Positions 1-6,049 are shown, counted from the first letter of the stretch. The stretch: 19,299 nt of DNA from CAVHIG01 sp963636105 (GCA_963636105.1 CAVHIG010000040.1:1-19299), one strand, 5' to 3'. Translations and numbers: made by a program. Notes: generated by a model not told the origin, from the sequence alone.

Positions 1-992
1 TCCGTCTGCAAAAGCAGTTTTATGAAGTCTTCCTTTGCAAGGCCGTGGAAGTATTGCTCTATGTCCACATTTGAAAGAAGTGAGGCAAGAGCTTCGCGCT
101 CGAGCCTTGCGCCCTCCAAAAGCGCGGCGAGCTCCGCCGTTTCCTTGAGCCCAAAGAAATCTCCGAAAAACTCTATTTCTGTGATGATGCCGTTTTTTGT
201 ATTCATATGGACATCGATTTTGCCGCAATTGTCAAAGCGTCTGCTTTTTTTTACGCTGTAGGCAGGAGAACGGCCATAGTTCCATTCCCATTTGTCATAG
301 CGCTCTTCCTTGATTTTTCTGATGGCTGCAAGCTGCTCCTCGGAAAATTTGTAAGGCTGCACATCGTCCGCTTTCATGATGTATTTTACTAAAAGTTGCT
401 TAAACTGCGCCAGTGTAAAGCCCTCCGGAAGGTATGGCGCGATGTTTGTGACGCGTGATTTTACGGATTTTGCAGCCTTCGACTGGAATTTGTCCGCAGA
501 GACGTTCAATACATCCGCTACGACGGAGAGATCTGAGTTAAACATCATCGTACCATGGTGCATGATGCGGTTTCGCTTGATGTATTGCGAATTTCCGGAG
601 AATTTGCGGCCCTCTATGGTGATGTCGTTTCGGCCATTGACCTCTGCCGGTACGCCAAGGGATTGCAAAAGCTCTGCTATAGGCTGGCAAAAAAGGTGAA
701 TGTCGAGGTTTTCGAGGTCATTTGCGTCGAGTATGAATGTGAAATTCATATTGCCCATGTCGTGGTATACGGCACCGCCGCCGGACAGCCTTCTTACGAC
801 CTTTACGTGCTTTTCGTCGGCGGCCTTTTGATTGACCTCCTCAAAGGTGTTTTGGTTCTTTCCGACAACGATGGTGTTGTCATTTTGCCATAAGATAAAG
901 TATTCTTCGTTTTTGTCCATTTCGTCAAAGACGTATTGCTCAAGCGCGAGATTGAAAGCCGGATCTGCGCTTTCCGATGAAATATAAATCAT
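1..992 (-). CDS. lplA: Lipoate-protein ligase A, 3' end cut by window edge
   Basis: This enzyme attaches free lipoate, through lipoyl-AMP, to lysines of lipoyl domains such as glycine-cleavage H protein or 2-oxoacid dehydrogenase E2 subunits. It acts in the cytoplasm as a salvage enzyme. The translation starts MIYISSESADPAFNLALEQY. It contains the family motif RRLSGGGAVYHDMGNMNF around residues 67-84, then GRNDITIEGRKFSGNSQY, which forms the lipoate/adenylate pocket. The C-terminal accessory domain begins near residue 245, and the reading frame is open to the window edge at residue 330, close to the usual full length. The ATG at 990-992 is preceded by GGGGAAAA at RBS distance. The gene lies 72 bp downstream of alr on the same strand. 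No lipoylated protein is encoded in the window. The family call is secure; the exact C-terminus is not visible. Confidence 0.93.
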   Translation of the reverse strand, partial: MIYISSESADPAFNLALEQYVFDEMDKNEEYFILWQNDNTIVVGKNQNTFEEVNQKAADEKHVKVVRRLSGGGAVYHDMGNMNFTFILDANDLENLDIHLFCQPIAELLQSLGVPAEVNGRNDITIEGRKFSGNSQYIKRNRIMHHGTMMFNSDLSVVADVLNVSADKFQSKAAKSVKSRVTNIAPYLPEGFTLAQFKQLLVKYIMKADDVQPYKFSEEQLAAIRKIKEERYDKWEWNYGRSPAYSVKKSRRFDNCGKIDVHMNTKNGIITEIEFFGDFFGLKETAELAALLEGARLEREALASLLSNVDIEQYFHGLAKEDFIKLLLQT

Positions 993-1028
993 GTAGTTTT
1001 CCCCTTTTCGTGCGGCAATAAAATCCCC

Positions 1029-1069
1029 ATAATGTCCGCAATTCCAAGCCTTCCTATGTGGACATTATA
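1029..1069 (-). promoter_or_regulatory. Candidate lplA promoter -10 with overlapping dyad
   Basis: On the minus strand TATAAT lies at 1064-1069, across the alr stop codon. A 9-bp inverted repeat, ATAATGTCC at 1029-1037 and GGACATTAT at 1060-1068, overlaps this -10. I see no good -35. A dyad covering a -10 suggests an operator or a 5' hairpin, but this is inference from symmetry only. Confidence 0.35.
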
Positions 1070-2204
1070 CCCCAACATATACCTTTGGCAGGCGCTGGCC
1101 AAATGCGCAGGTGATTTCGTAATTTATAGTGCCTGTGGCATTTGCGATGTCATCTGCCAGAATCGTATTTTTGCCATCGCTTCCCATGATGATGACCTCA
1201 TCGCCGACCTTTACGTCAGGCACATCCGTCACATCCACCATGCACTGGTCCATGCAGATATTGCCCGCGATAGGAGCAAAGACGCCGTTTACGATGACCT
1301 TTGCGTACTTTGAATACGGGCGAGGATAGCCGTCTGCGTAGCCGAGGGCAAGCGTTGCGATCTTGCTCGGGCGCTCTGATATGAATTTTCTGCCATAGCC
1401 TACGGAGAAGCCCGCGGGTACATCCTTGAGGTGCACGATATTTGCCTTTACCGACATTACAGGCTTTATCGAAAGCTCGTTTTTGTCCACCTCATCGCTC
1501 GGATAGCAGCCGTAGAGGATGATGCCCGGTCTTACGGCCTCAAAGTGAATCGACGGAATTTCCATGATGGAGGCACTGTTTGCAAAGGTTCTGAATGGCA
1601 CGTCTATGCCGGCTGCAGTGAGTGCTTCGTAAAACGCGTTGTAATTCTTCTCCTGCTCCTTTGAGTATGTCTTGTCGGCGCAGTCCGCTGTGGACATGTG
1701 CGAAAACATTCCCTTTATCTTGAAATTTGAAAGCTTGCTGATTTTTTTCACATCTTCTATAGCAGCCGGGTCATTTGGCAAATAGCCGATTCTGCCCATA
1801 CCTGTGTCGACTGCGATGAGTCCGGATACGACCTTGCCCGCCTTTGCTGCCTCATCCGAGAAGGCCTTTGCGTTTTCGCTGCAGCATACTACCGGTGTGA
1901 TGTCGTAATTTACGATTGTGTCTGCGTACAGATCCGGAGTGAGTCCGAGGACTATAATCTCTTCCTTTGCGCCGGCATCCCTAAGCGTGATGGCTTCCTG
2001 GAGTGTGGCAACGGCGAAGGTCTTCACGCCGTTTCCGCGAAGCACCTCAGCGCATTTTACCGCGCCGTGGCCGTAGGCGTCAGCCTTGATGACTCCGATG
2101 AGCTCTCTGTCCGGGCCGACCTTTGCGCGAATCTGCTTGATGTTGTAGTCAAAATTTGACAAATTGATCTCTGCCCATACGGGGCGGATTGCTTCTTTGT
2201 ACAT
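1065..2204 (-). CDS. alr: Alanine racemase
   Basis: PLP-dependent interconversion of L- and D-alanine, supplying D-Ala for peptidoglycan. The N-terminal TIM barrel has the PLP-lysine motif VIKADAYGHG with K40 as the Schiff-base lysine. The second catalytic residue is the tyrosine of SVGYGRKF in the C-terminal beta domain, followed by AGNICMDQCMVDVTD. At 379 residues it has the usual family length. The ATG at 2202-2204 is preceded by AAAGGAAG at good spacing. It sits between lplA and the short gene at 2459-2746. A terminator at 2348-2377 separates it from that upstream gene, so it probably has its own promoter in 2205-2347, although I see no convincing one there. Identification is secure. Confidence 0.97.
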   Translation of the reverse strand: MYKEAIRPVWAEINLSNFDYNIKQIRAKVGPDRELIGVIKADAYGHGAVKCAEVLRGNGVKTFAVATLQEAITLRDAGAKEEIIVLGLTPDLYADTIVNYDITPVVCCSENAKAFSDEAAKAGKVVSGLIAVDTGMGRIGYLPNDPAAIEDVKKISKLSNFKIKGMFSHMSTADCADKTYSKEQEKNYNAFYEALTAAGIDVPFRTFANSASIMEIPSIHFEAVRPGIILYGCYPSDEVDKNELSIKPVMSVKANIVHLKDVPAGFSVGYGRKFISERPSKIATLALGYADGYPRPYSKYAKVIVNGVFAPIAGNICMDQCMVDVTDVPDVKVGDEVIIMGSDGKNTILADDIANATGTINYEITCAFGQRLPKVYVGV

Positions 2205-2347
2205 TTTAAAAACTTCCTTTCTTGAAAAATCTCTCTTTGAATTCTCTAAGCTCTCTGCTTTGCGTAGTGTGCGGATTTGCCGGATTCCTTTGCTTTCGCG
2301 TGGCTTGTGATAAAGCGGCCACTGCGGTTTTCATGGAAATCTTCATA

Positions 2348-2377
2348 TAAAAATAGCCGCGCACCTTGCACAGCTAT
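2348..2377 (-). terminator. Rho-independent terminator after the NrdD-like gene
   Basis: On the minus strand ATAGCTGTGC pairs with GCGCGGCTAT: ten base pairs including two G-U, loop AAGGT. A run of five T follows. It lies 80 bp past the stop of the 2459-2746 gene and before alr. Confidence 0.75.
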
Positions 2378-2458
2378 CATTATATACCTGTATTTTTCTT
2401 TCATCAATATGAAATGATACAAAATGTGCGGAAATCCGGGTGAGCTGCGGGAATCAGC

Positions 2459-2746
2459 CTACACCGCTTCGAGGAAGGACTCGGCACTCTCCGCAACGCT
2501 GTGCTTTACTCTGTCTGCCTCTTCTGCTGTCTTTGCGTCGTTCCAATTGTCCATCGTACCTACAAGGTATCCTGTAATTCTTCTGATTCTCTCAAACGGA
2601 ACGGCTTCGAATTTGTAACTGAGGTTTGCGTAATCTCCGTCGAGCTCTATGTTCAGAGATGTGAGCTTTCTGCTGTATTTTTTTTGCAGGTAGTCCACGT
2701 ATGCCTGAGCTTCTTTTTCGCTTGCGTTTCCTGTGATTGTGACCAT
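2459..2746 (-). CDS. Short conserved protein resembling the NrdD C-terminus
   Basis: A 95-residue cytoplasmic protein of unproven function. Its second half, from about residue 50, reads FEAVPFERIRRITGYLVGTMDNWNDAKTAEEADRVKHS (in two pieces: FERIRRITGYLVG and WNDAK...ADRVKH). This resembles the end of class III anaerobic ribonucleotide reductase NrdD, which has a RITGYL motif followed by a K-x-x-E-x-x-x-R segment. Short proteins of this type occur in Firmicutes and are often labelled anaerobic ribonucleotide reductase. It lacks the NrdD zinc cysteines and the glycyl-radical motif, so it cannot be the enzyme. The first half looks like a small alpha/beta domain. I chose the ATG at 2744-2746 because GGGGG sits eight bases upstream; a start at 2761 would add five residues but has poorer RBS spacing. 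Monocistronic between a divergent promoter region and a terminator. Confidence 0.7.
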   Translation of the reverse strand: MVTITGNASEKEAQAYVDYLQKKYSRKLTSLNIELDGDYANLSYKFEAVPFERIRRITGYLVGTMDNWNDAKTAEEADRVKHSVAESAESFLEAV

Positions 2747-2876
2747 GTCTAAAACCCCCATTCCTACTTAGCTCATATGCACAAGATGTATGCCCTGCCG
2801 TTTGCCCGGAAACTGCATATTGCGCTTTTGAGGCGATTTTCTTGCTTGTACATACGACCTGATGTATGTTATACAT

Positions 2877-2906
2877 TTTACACCAAAGTGTCTTATCTTG
2901 TATAGT
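2877..2906 (+). promoter_or_regulatory. Sigma-A-type promoter with adjacent dyads
   Basis: TTTACA at 2877-2882, 18-bp spacer, TATAGT at 2901-2906. Just upstream, 2846-2876 contains overlapping short inverted repeats built from TACATA and TGTATG, including ATGTAT-gtt-ATACAT, which could be an operator. It would drive the small open frame at 2950 and possibly read into the tRNA locus. Confidence 0.5.
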
Positions 2907-2949
2907 GGGAAAGGCTAAAAATACATAAAAAAACAGCTTGACATTTGAG

Positions 2950-3033
2950 ATGACAAAAAACGCTGAAGAGACGGAAAAATCGGAATTGTGTGCCTGCGGA
3001 AAAAGTGGAAAATGTTGCAAGAAAGTATTGTAA
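2950..3033 (+). CDS. Possible 27-residue Cys-rich peptide
   Basis: ATG to TAA encodes a peptide of 27 residues that is acidic and charged at its start (MTKNAEETEKSE) and ends in a cysteine cluster with pattern C-x-C-x6-C-C followed by lysines (CACGKSGKCCKK). Four cysteines in ten residues could bind a metal, but I recognise no family. For it: the composition is very unlike random sequence, and a promoter (TTTACA/TATAGT) lies 44 bp upstream. Against it: no clear ribosome binding site precedes the ATG or the in-frame TTG at 2938, and its last codon plus stop (TTGTAA) coincides with the apparent -35 of the tRNA promoter. Treat as a candidate only. Confidence 0.3.
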   Translation: MTKNAEETEKSELCACGKSGKCCKKVL

Positions 3034-3057
3034 TTGCGTGACGAAATGTGGTACAAT
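3028..3057 (+). promoter_or_regulatory. Promoter of the tRNA-Arg locus
   Basis: TTGTAA at 3028-3033, 18-bp spacer, TACAAT at 3052-3057. The start point would be near 3064, 37 bp before the truncated tRNA copy and 210 bp before the intact tRNA. Confidence 0.55.
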
Positions 3058-3078
3058 AGTTGCGTCGACTTTGAAAAC

Positions 3079-3124
3079 TCGACTTTGAAAAACTTAATAT
3101 GTCTCCGTAGGTAAATGGATATAC
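3079..3124 (+). repeat. 46-bp direct repeat, copy 1 (leader plus tRNA 5' half)
   Basis: Identical over 46 bp to 3252-3297, 173 bp downstream. It contains 22 bp of leader ending TTAATAT and the first 24 bases of tRNA-Arg. The leader motif GACTTTGAAAA also occurs a third time at 3067-3077. Confidence 0.9.
3101..3124 (+). pseudogene. Truncated 5' copy of tRNA-Arg(CCU)
   Basis: Bases 1-24 of the downstream tRNA (acceptor 5' strand and D-arm) are repeated exactly. The sequence then departs into an unrelated hairpin, so this copy cannot form a tRNA. It sits nearer the promoter than the intact copy, which suggests that the original tRNA start was here and that about 130 bp was inserted or rearranged. 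Confidence 0.8.
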
Positions 3125-3128
3125 GAAC

Positions 3129-3170
3129 CTTGTCCCGCTAGACGAAATCGAAGATTTCGAGCGGTACAAG
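3129..3170 (+). other. Strong 17-bp hairpin inside the split tRNA locus
   Basis: CTTGT (3129-3133), CCGCT (3135-3139) and CGAAATC (3143-3149) pair in order with ACAAG (3166-3170), AGCGG (3160-3164) and GATTTCG (3153-3159). The loop is GAA, with one mismatch and a three-base AGA bulge. No T-run follows, so it is not a terminator. It begins five bases after the truncated tRNA copy ends. Confidence 0.75.
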
Positions 3171-3217
3171 AACCGTGCTGCTCGCAAGCTCGCATAATCC
3201 GACGCTTTTGATTGAAG

Positions 3218-3241
3218 TTTAGGAGAGCTTACGGTATATCC
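3218..3241 (-). repeat. Inverted copy of the tRNA-Arg D-arm/anticodon segment
   Basis: Read on the minus strand, GGATATACCG, then TAA, then GCTCTCCTAAA matches tRNA positions 3290-3312 (GGATATACCG, AC, GCTCTCCTAAA) except at the two- or three-base junction. On the plus strand it is therefore antisense to the tRNA's D-stem 3' strand, anticodon stem and CCT anticodon, with blocks of 10 and 11 bp. Confidence 0.85.
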
Positions 3242-3251
3242 CTTGCTTTCG

Positions 3252-3297
3252 TCGACTTTGAAAAACTTAATATGTCTCCGTAGGTAAATGGATATAC
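3252..3297 (+). repeat. 46-bp direct repeat, copy 2
   Basis: Exact repeat of 3079-3124. This copy runs into the intact tRNA-Arg; 127 bp of unique sequence separates the copies. Confidence 0.9.
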
Positions 3298-3348
3298 CGA
3301 CGCTCTCCTAAAGCGCAGTTGTGGGTTCGATTCCCGCCGGGGATACCA
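3274..3348 (+). tRNA. tRNA-Arg (anticodon CCU)
   Basis: Reads AGG codons. The acceptor GTCTCCG pairs with CGGGGAT (two wobbles). D-stem GGTA/TACC, anticodon loop CTCCTAA with anticodon CCT, T-stem GTGGG/CCCGC with loop TTCGATT. The discriminator is A and CCA is encoded at 3346-3348. The top pair of the anticodon stem (27-43) is A-C, a mismatch. A terminator follows ten bases later, so it is the last element of its transcript. Confidence 0.93.
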
Positions 3349-3357
3349 AAGAATATT

Positions 3358-3388
3358 AGAACGCTGAAGGCTCAGCGTTCTTTTTCTT
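3358..3388 (+). terminator. Terminator of tRNA-Arg
   Basis: AGAACGCTGA pairs perfectly with TCAGCGTTCT around loop AGGC, followed by TTTTCTTT. Confidence 0.9.
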
Positions 3389-3602
3389 TGTGTTGCATTT
3401 TGTCGGAAATGATGTTTTCGAAACAGCTGCTCTACCATTACCACAAATCACTCCGACAAAAAACCACAAATCCCTCCGGCAGAGATTGACTTCCTCTGAT
3501 TTTTCGGATATAGAAGGCCGGACGGCGTATTGCTTGTACCAATCGGTTGCTTAAAGGATTGACACTGTAGGCAGGAAGAACTGGCGAAATTTGTTACAAA
3601 TC

Positions 3603-3644
3603 AAAACCCCGCTGAAATCTTATTGGGCATTTCAGCGGGGTTTT
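3603..3644. terminator. Strong bidirectional terminator-like hairpin
   Basis: AAAACCCCGCTGAAAT (3603-3618) pairs perfectly over 16 bp with 3629-3644, with a ten-base loop. T-rich sequence follows on both strands. It lies about 80 bp beyond the stop of the minus-strand CoA-transferase and is its likely terminator. Confidence 0.85.
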
Positions 3645-3664
3645 CTTGATAAGAATATGAGGAT

Positions 3665-3715
3665 GGCCTGATATGGTCGAAAATGAAAAGCAGAAAGGAG
3701 TGACCATATCAGGCC
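3665..3715. repeat. 14-bp perfect inverted repeat, 23-base loop
   Basis: GGCCTGATATGGTC at 3665-3678 and its exact complement at 3702-3715. The plus-strand loop is purine-rich and contains AGAAAGGAG. It lies in the 3' untranslated region of the CoA-transferase, ten bases past its stop. Role unknown: mRNA 3' stabiliser, operator or small-element end. Confidence 0.8.
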
Positions 3716-3724
3716 TTGGTTATG

Positions 3725-5083
3725 CTACCATGTGCACTTGCTGGTATTCTTCCAGATTCCGAGCTTTTCTGCATCTGCTATGAGGGACTCTCTGAAATCC
3801 GGATGAGCGATGCTGATGAGAAGCTCAGCTCTCTCGCGAGTGGACTTACCCTTGAGGTTTACAGCACCATACTCTGTAACGATGTGGTGTGTAGCCATTC
3901 TAGGTGTCGAAATAATAGTGCCAGGCGCCATCGTTGCGGTGAGCGTGGATATTACGCTGCCATCACGCAGTTTACGCGTCGAAGGAAGGCAGATAAAGCT
4001 CTGACCACCCTTTGAAAGGTATGCGCCCAGTACGAAGTCGAGCTGTCCGCCCGTACCTGAGAAGTGTCTTGCACCGATTGTCTCTGAAGCAACCTGACCG
4101 AAGAGGTCTACGCCGAGGCAGCTGTTTATGGAGACAAATTTGTCTATCTGAGATACAACCTGGATGCTGTTTACGAAGTCTACAGGAGCTCCGCAAAGGA
4201 TTGGGTTGTTGTCTACCATGTCATAGAGATGACGGCTGCCGCCTGCGAAGGTGTATACCATCTTGCCCTTGAGGACGTTTTTATTTCCTGTGAGCTTGCC
4301 GGCTGCATAGAGGTCATAATATGAATCTACGAGCAGCTCTGTGTGGCAGGAGAGATCCGTTACATCTGAATCGCAAAGCATTTTGCCGATGCATGTAGGC
4401 AGTCCGCCTATACCGAGCTGGAGTGTGCTTCCGCTCTGAATCTTTTCTACAACGTGCTTTGCAGTGAGCTTATCGATTTCAGTAGGCTCCTTTGCAGCAA
4501 GCTCGCTTATAGGTGTATTTGAACCCTCTACTATGTAGTCAACCTTGGAAATGTTGATCTCAGTCTGGATTCCGTGAGCGATAGGCATGTTCTGGTTTAC
4601 TTCTACGATGACAGTCTTGCAATTTGCAATAGCGCCCTGTATGTCGGCAACCTGAGGTCCGAGGTTGAAATTACCAAACTCGTCCATAGGTGCTACCTGG
4701 ATCATAGCAACGTCCAGGCCGTTTCCATTTATGCCCCAGTAGCTTGGGAGCTCTCTGAACTGAATCGGAATGTACCAGCACTTGCCCTCTGTATTCATTT
4801 TGCGGTCGAAGCCGTTGAAATGAGTGGATGCAAAGCGGATTGTCGGATTGTCCTTGCTTGCTTCATATGTCTTGAAAGGAGCATCCTGGAAGCCGATGAG
4901 GCTGACAATCTGAAGGTCATTCAGCTCGCCTACTCTCTTTGCGAGGGCAGCGTCCAGATCCTTTGTAACGCCACAGCCTGCGCCAAAGTAGATACGATCG
5001 CCGTCTTTTACCTTGCTGGCTGCCTCGTCAAGTGACACGAGCTTGTTTTTATATTCCTGCTGAATATCGGAAAGTTTGTACAT
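3725..5083 (-). CDS. Acetyl-CoA hydrolase/transferase family CoA-transferase (butyryl- or 4-hydroxybutyryl-CoA type)
   Basis: Cytoplasmic class I-type CoA-transferase that moves CoA between an acyl-CoA and acetate through a glutamyl-CoA thioester. The 452 residues match the family length. The N-terminal half has GDRIYFGAGCGVT; the C-terminal half has the nucleotide-site motif LQLGIGGLPT (221-230), the putative catalytic glutamate E249 in SCHTELLVD, and SGTGGQLDFVLGAYLSKGG (342-360). The closest known relatives are butyryl-CoA:acetate and 4-hydroxybutyrate CoA-transferases of Clostridia; sequence inspection does not separate these. AGGAGG lies 11 bases before the ATG. It is monocistronic, with its own promoter and a strong terminator. 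No other butyrate-pathway gene is in the window. The Rex-like site in its leader would fit redox control of fermentation. Confidence 0.92.
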   Translation of the reverse strand: MYKLSDIQQEYKNKLVSLDEAASKVKDGDRIYFGAGCGVTKDLDAALAKRVGELNDLQIVSLIGFQDAPFKTYEASKDNPTIRFASTHFNGFDRKMNTEGKCWYIPIQFRELPSYWGINGNGLDVAMIQVAPMDEFGNFNLGPQVADIQGAIANCKTVIVEVNQNMPIAHGIQTEINISKVDYIVEGSNTPISELAAKEPTEIDKLTAKHVVEKIQSGSTLQLGIGGLPTCIGKMLCDSDVTDLSCHTELLVDSYYDLYAAGKLTGNKNVLKGKMVYTFAGGSRHLYDMVDNNPILCGAPVDFVNSIQVVSQIDKFVSINSCLGVDLFGQVASETIGARHFSGTGGQLDFVLGAYLSKGGQSFICLPSTRKLRDGSVISTLTATMAPGTIISTPRMATHHIVTEYGAVNLKGKSTRERAELLISIAHPDFRESLIADAEKLGIWKNTSKCTW

Positions 5084-5152
5084 TGTTTTGTTTTCCTCCT
5101 AAATTTTGTTTGATGTATAACATTCTGTGGTAGTGGGGCTACCTCGGGTTGA

Positions 5153-5170
5153 TTGTTAAATAACAAACAA
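5153..5170. promoter_or_regulatory. Rex-like operator in the CoA-transferase leader
   Basis: TTGTTAAATAACAAACAA is 18 bp. Its left half matches the clostridial Rex half-site TTGTTAA exactly, and the right half CAAACAA differs from TTAACAA at two positions. It also contains the palindrome TTGTTA-AA-TAACAA. It lies about 10-25 bases downstream of the expected start point, a position suited to repression by an NADH-sensing regulator. Similarity only; Rex is not encoded here. Confidence 0.4.
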
Positions 5171-5185
5171 TAAGAAATTTCTTTA

Positions 5186-5214
5186 AGTATACCCTACTGC
5201 GCGCAAAAAATCAA
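5186..5214 (-). promoter_or_regulatory. CoA-transferase promoter
   Basis: Minus strand: TTGATT (5209-5214), 17-bp spacer, TATACT (5186-5191). About 100 bp upstream of the ATG. The leader also holds a small GGTAG/CTACC hairpin near 5129-5143. Confidence 0.7.
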
Positions 5215-5248
5215 TAGCATATTGAAAATTAGGAAAAGAAAGTGCCGC

Positions 5249-5317
5249 CCTACGGCTAGTCGCTACCTACGGCCAACTGCTGCCTACGGCCAGTCACAGT
5301 CTACCGACATTCGCTAC
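5249..5317. repeat. Imperfect 17-bp tandem repeat, about four units
   Basis: Units start at 5249, 5266, 5283 and 5301. The first three begin CCTACGGC and continue YARYYRCTR-like; the fourth (CTACCGAC...) is diverged. It lies between the CoA-transferase promoter and the 3' end of cvpA, overlapping the cvpA stop by one codon. Confidence 0.7.
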
Positions 5318-5955
5318 AGCAAAAAATCGCGGACGATCAAAATTATCAGGTTGTTGTCATACAAATCGCAGGCAAAGGTCGAATCGGCGAGCCAATTTTG
5401 GAAGCTGAGCGCAAATTGCGAGCTCGCAAGGCTCATTACAGGTACCATAAGAGCAAACAGGACAAATACCATGAGCACCCCTTTCACAAGACCGGCGCAA
5501 AGTCCCGCAAGGCCGTCAAGAAAAGCGGTGAGGCCGCCGGCGTGTTTTTTGGAAAAAAGTCCTATCACAAGCCAAAGTATCAGCTTGATGAGAAGTGTCA
5601 CCGCGATAAAGCTCAATATCGTGAAGAGGAGCTCCGTCATGGAATCGGCGAAGGAATCAGCCGCTGCGCGTGACATTTTCTCCACTACGCCCTGCAAAAT
5701 TTTAGGAAAGCCGTCAGCAAAGAAGTTTTCCGCGGAAACGGCGGAGGAGAATCTTTCGGCGAGGCTTTTGTGGATGGAGTCGTAGTAATCCGTTTTATCC
5801 AAAAGGAAGGCCTTTGCCTTTGGAGACCATACAAAGCCCAATATGATGGCGAGCAGCCAGCCGGTCATATGCAAAAATGTATATACAAAGCCGTTTCGAA
5901 AGCCCTGCACCATGACAATGGCCAGTATAAGGATGATTGCTATGTCCAGTACCAT
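5314..5955 (-). CDS. CvpA family membrane protein
   Basis: A 213-residue integral membrane protein of the CvpA family, whose E. coli member is needed for colicin V export and whose general role is unclear. It begins MVLDIAIILILAIVMVQGFRNGF, the typical CvpA opening, with a second hydrophobic segment at about 27-42. After a hydrophilic stretch (about 45-105) come two more strong membrane segments (about 108-130 and 145-170), separated by SKKHAGGLTAFLDGLAG, the family's Gly-rich D-x-x-x-G loop. I place the start at the ATG at 5953-5955 because AAAGGAG lies ten bases upstream; a GTG at 5973 would swallow that site. It is transcribed alone and divergently from hpf. The codons near 5732-5742 include the dispersed GCGGAAAC word. 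Confidence 0.88.
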   Translation of the reverse strand: MVLDIAIILILAIVMVQGFRNGFVYTFLHMTGWLLAIILGFVWSPKAKAFLLDKTDYYDSIHKSLAERFSSAVSAENFFADGFPKILQGVVEKMSRAAADSFADSMTELLFTILSFIAVTLLIKLILWLVIGLFSKKHAGGLTAFLDGLAGLCAGLVKGVLMVFVLFALMVPVMSLASSQFALSFQNWLADSTFACDLYDNNLIILIVRDFLL

Positions 5956-5986
5956 ATTCCAAACTCCTTTCACAATCTATATCACT

Positions 5987-6015
5987 AATTTACCAAATTT
6001 GCGGCCGCTTGTAAA
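5987..6015 (-). promoter_or_regulatory. cvpA promoter
   Basis: Minus strand: TTTACA (6010-6015), 17-bp spacer, TAAATT (5987-5992), about 32 bp before the ATG. Confidence 0.6.
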
Positions 6016-6049
6016 CAGCGTATTATTGGCGTTTTTCGCTACTTATTGA

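Larger units (their letters stand above)
3389..3724. other. Non-coding stretch between tRNA-Arg and the CoA-transferase
   Basis: No credible gene. It holds an imperfect direct repeat CCACAAATCMCTCCGRCA at 3441-3463 and 3464-3483, a strong hairpin at 3603-3644, and a 14-bp inverted repeat at 3665-3715. The remainder, about 3484-3602, shows nothing I can assign. Confidence 0.6.

Noticed and set aside
2592..3056. 154-codon minus-strand frame overlapping the NrdD-like gene
   Set aside because: It runs out of frame through the recognised gene and through promoter sequence; its composition is not protein-like and it has no supporting start site.
3229..3444. Minus-strand frame containing a PRRESNPQ-type sequence
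   Set aside because: This is the antisense translation of the tRNA-Arg gene, a known source of spurious proteins.
5249..5317. CRISPR array
   Set aside because: The units are contiguous 17-18 bp tandem repeats without spacers and no cas genes are nearby.
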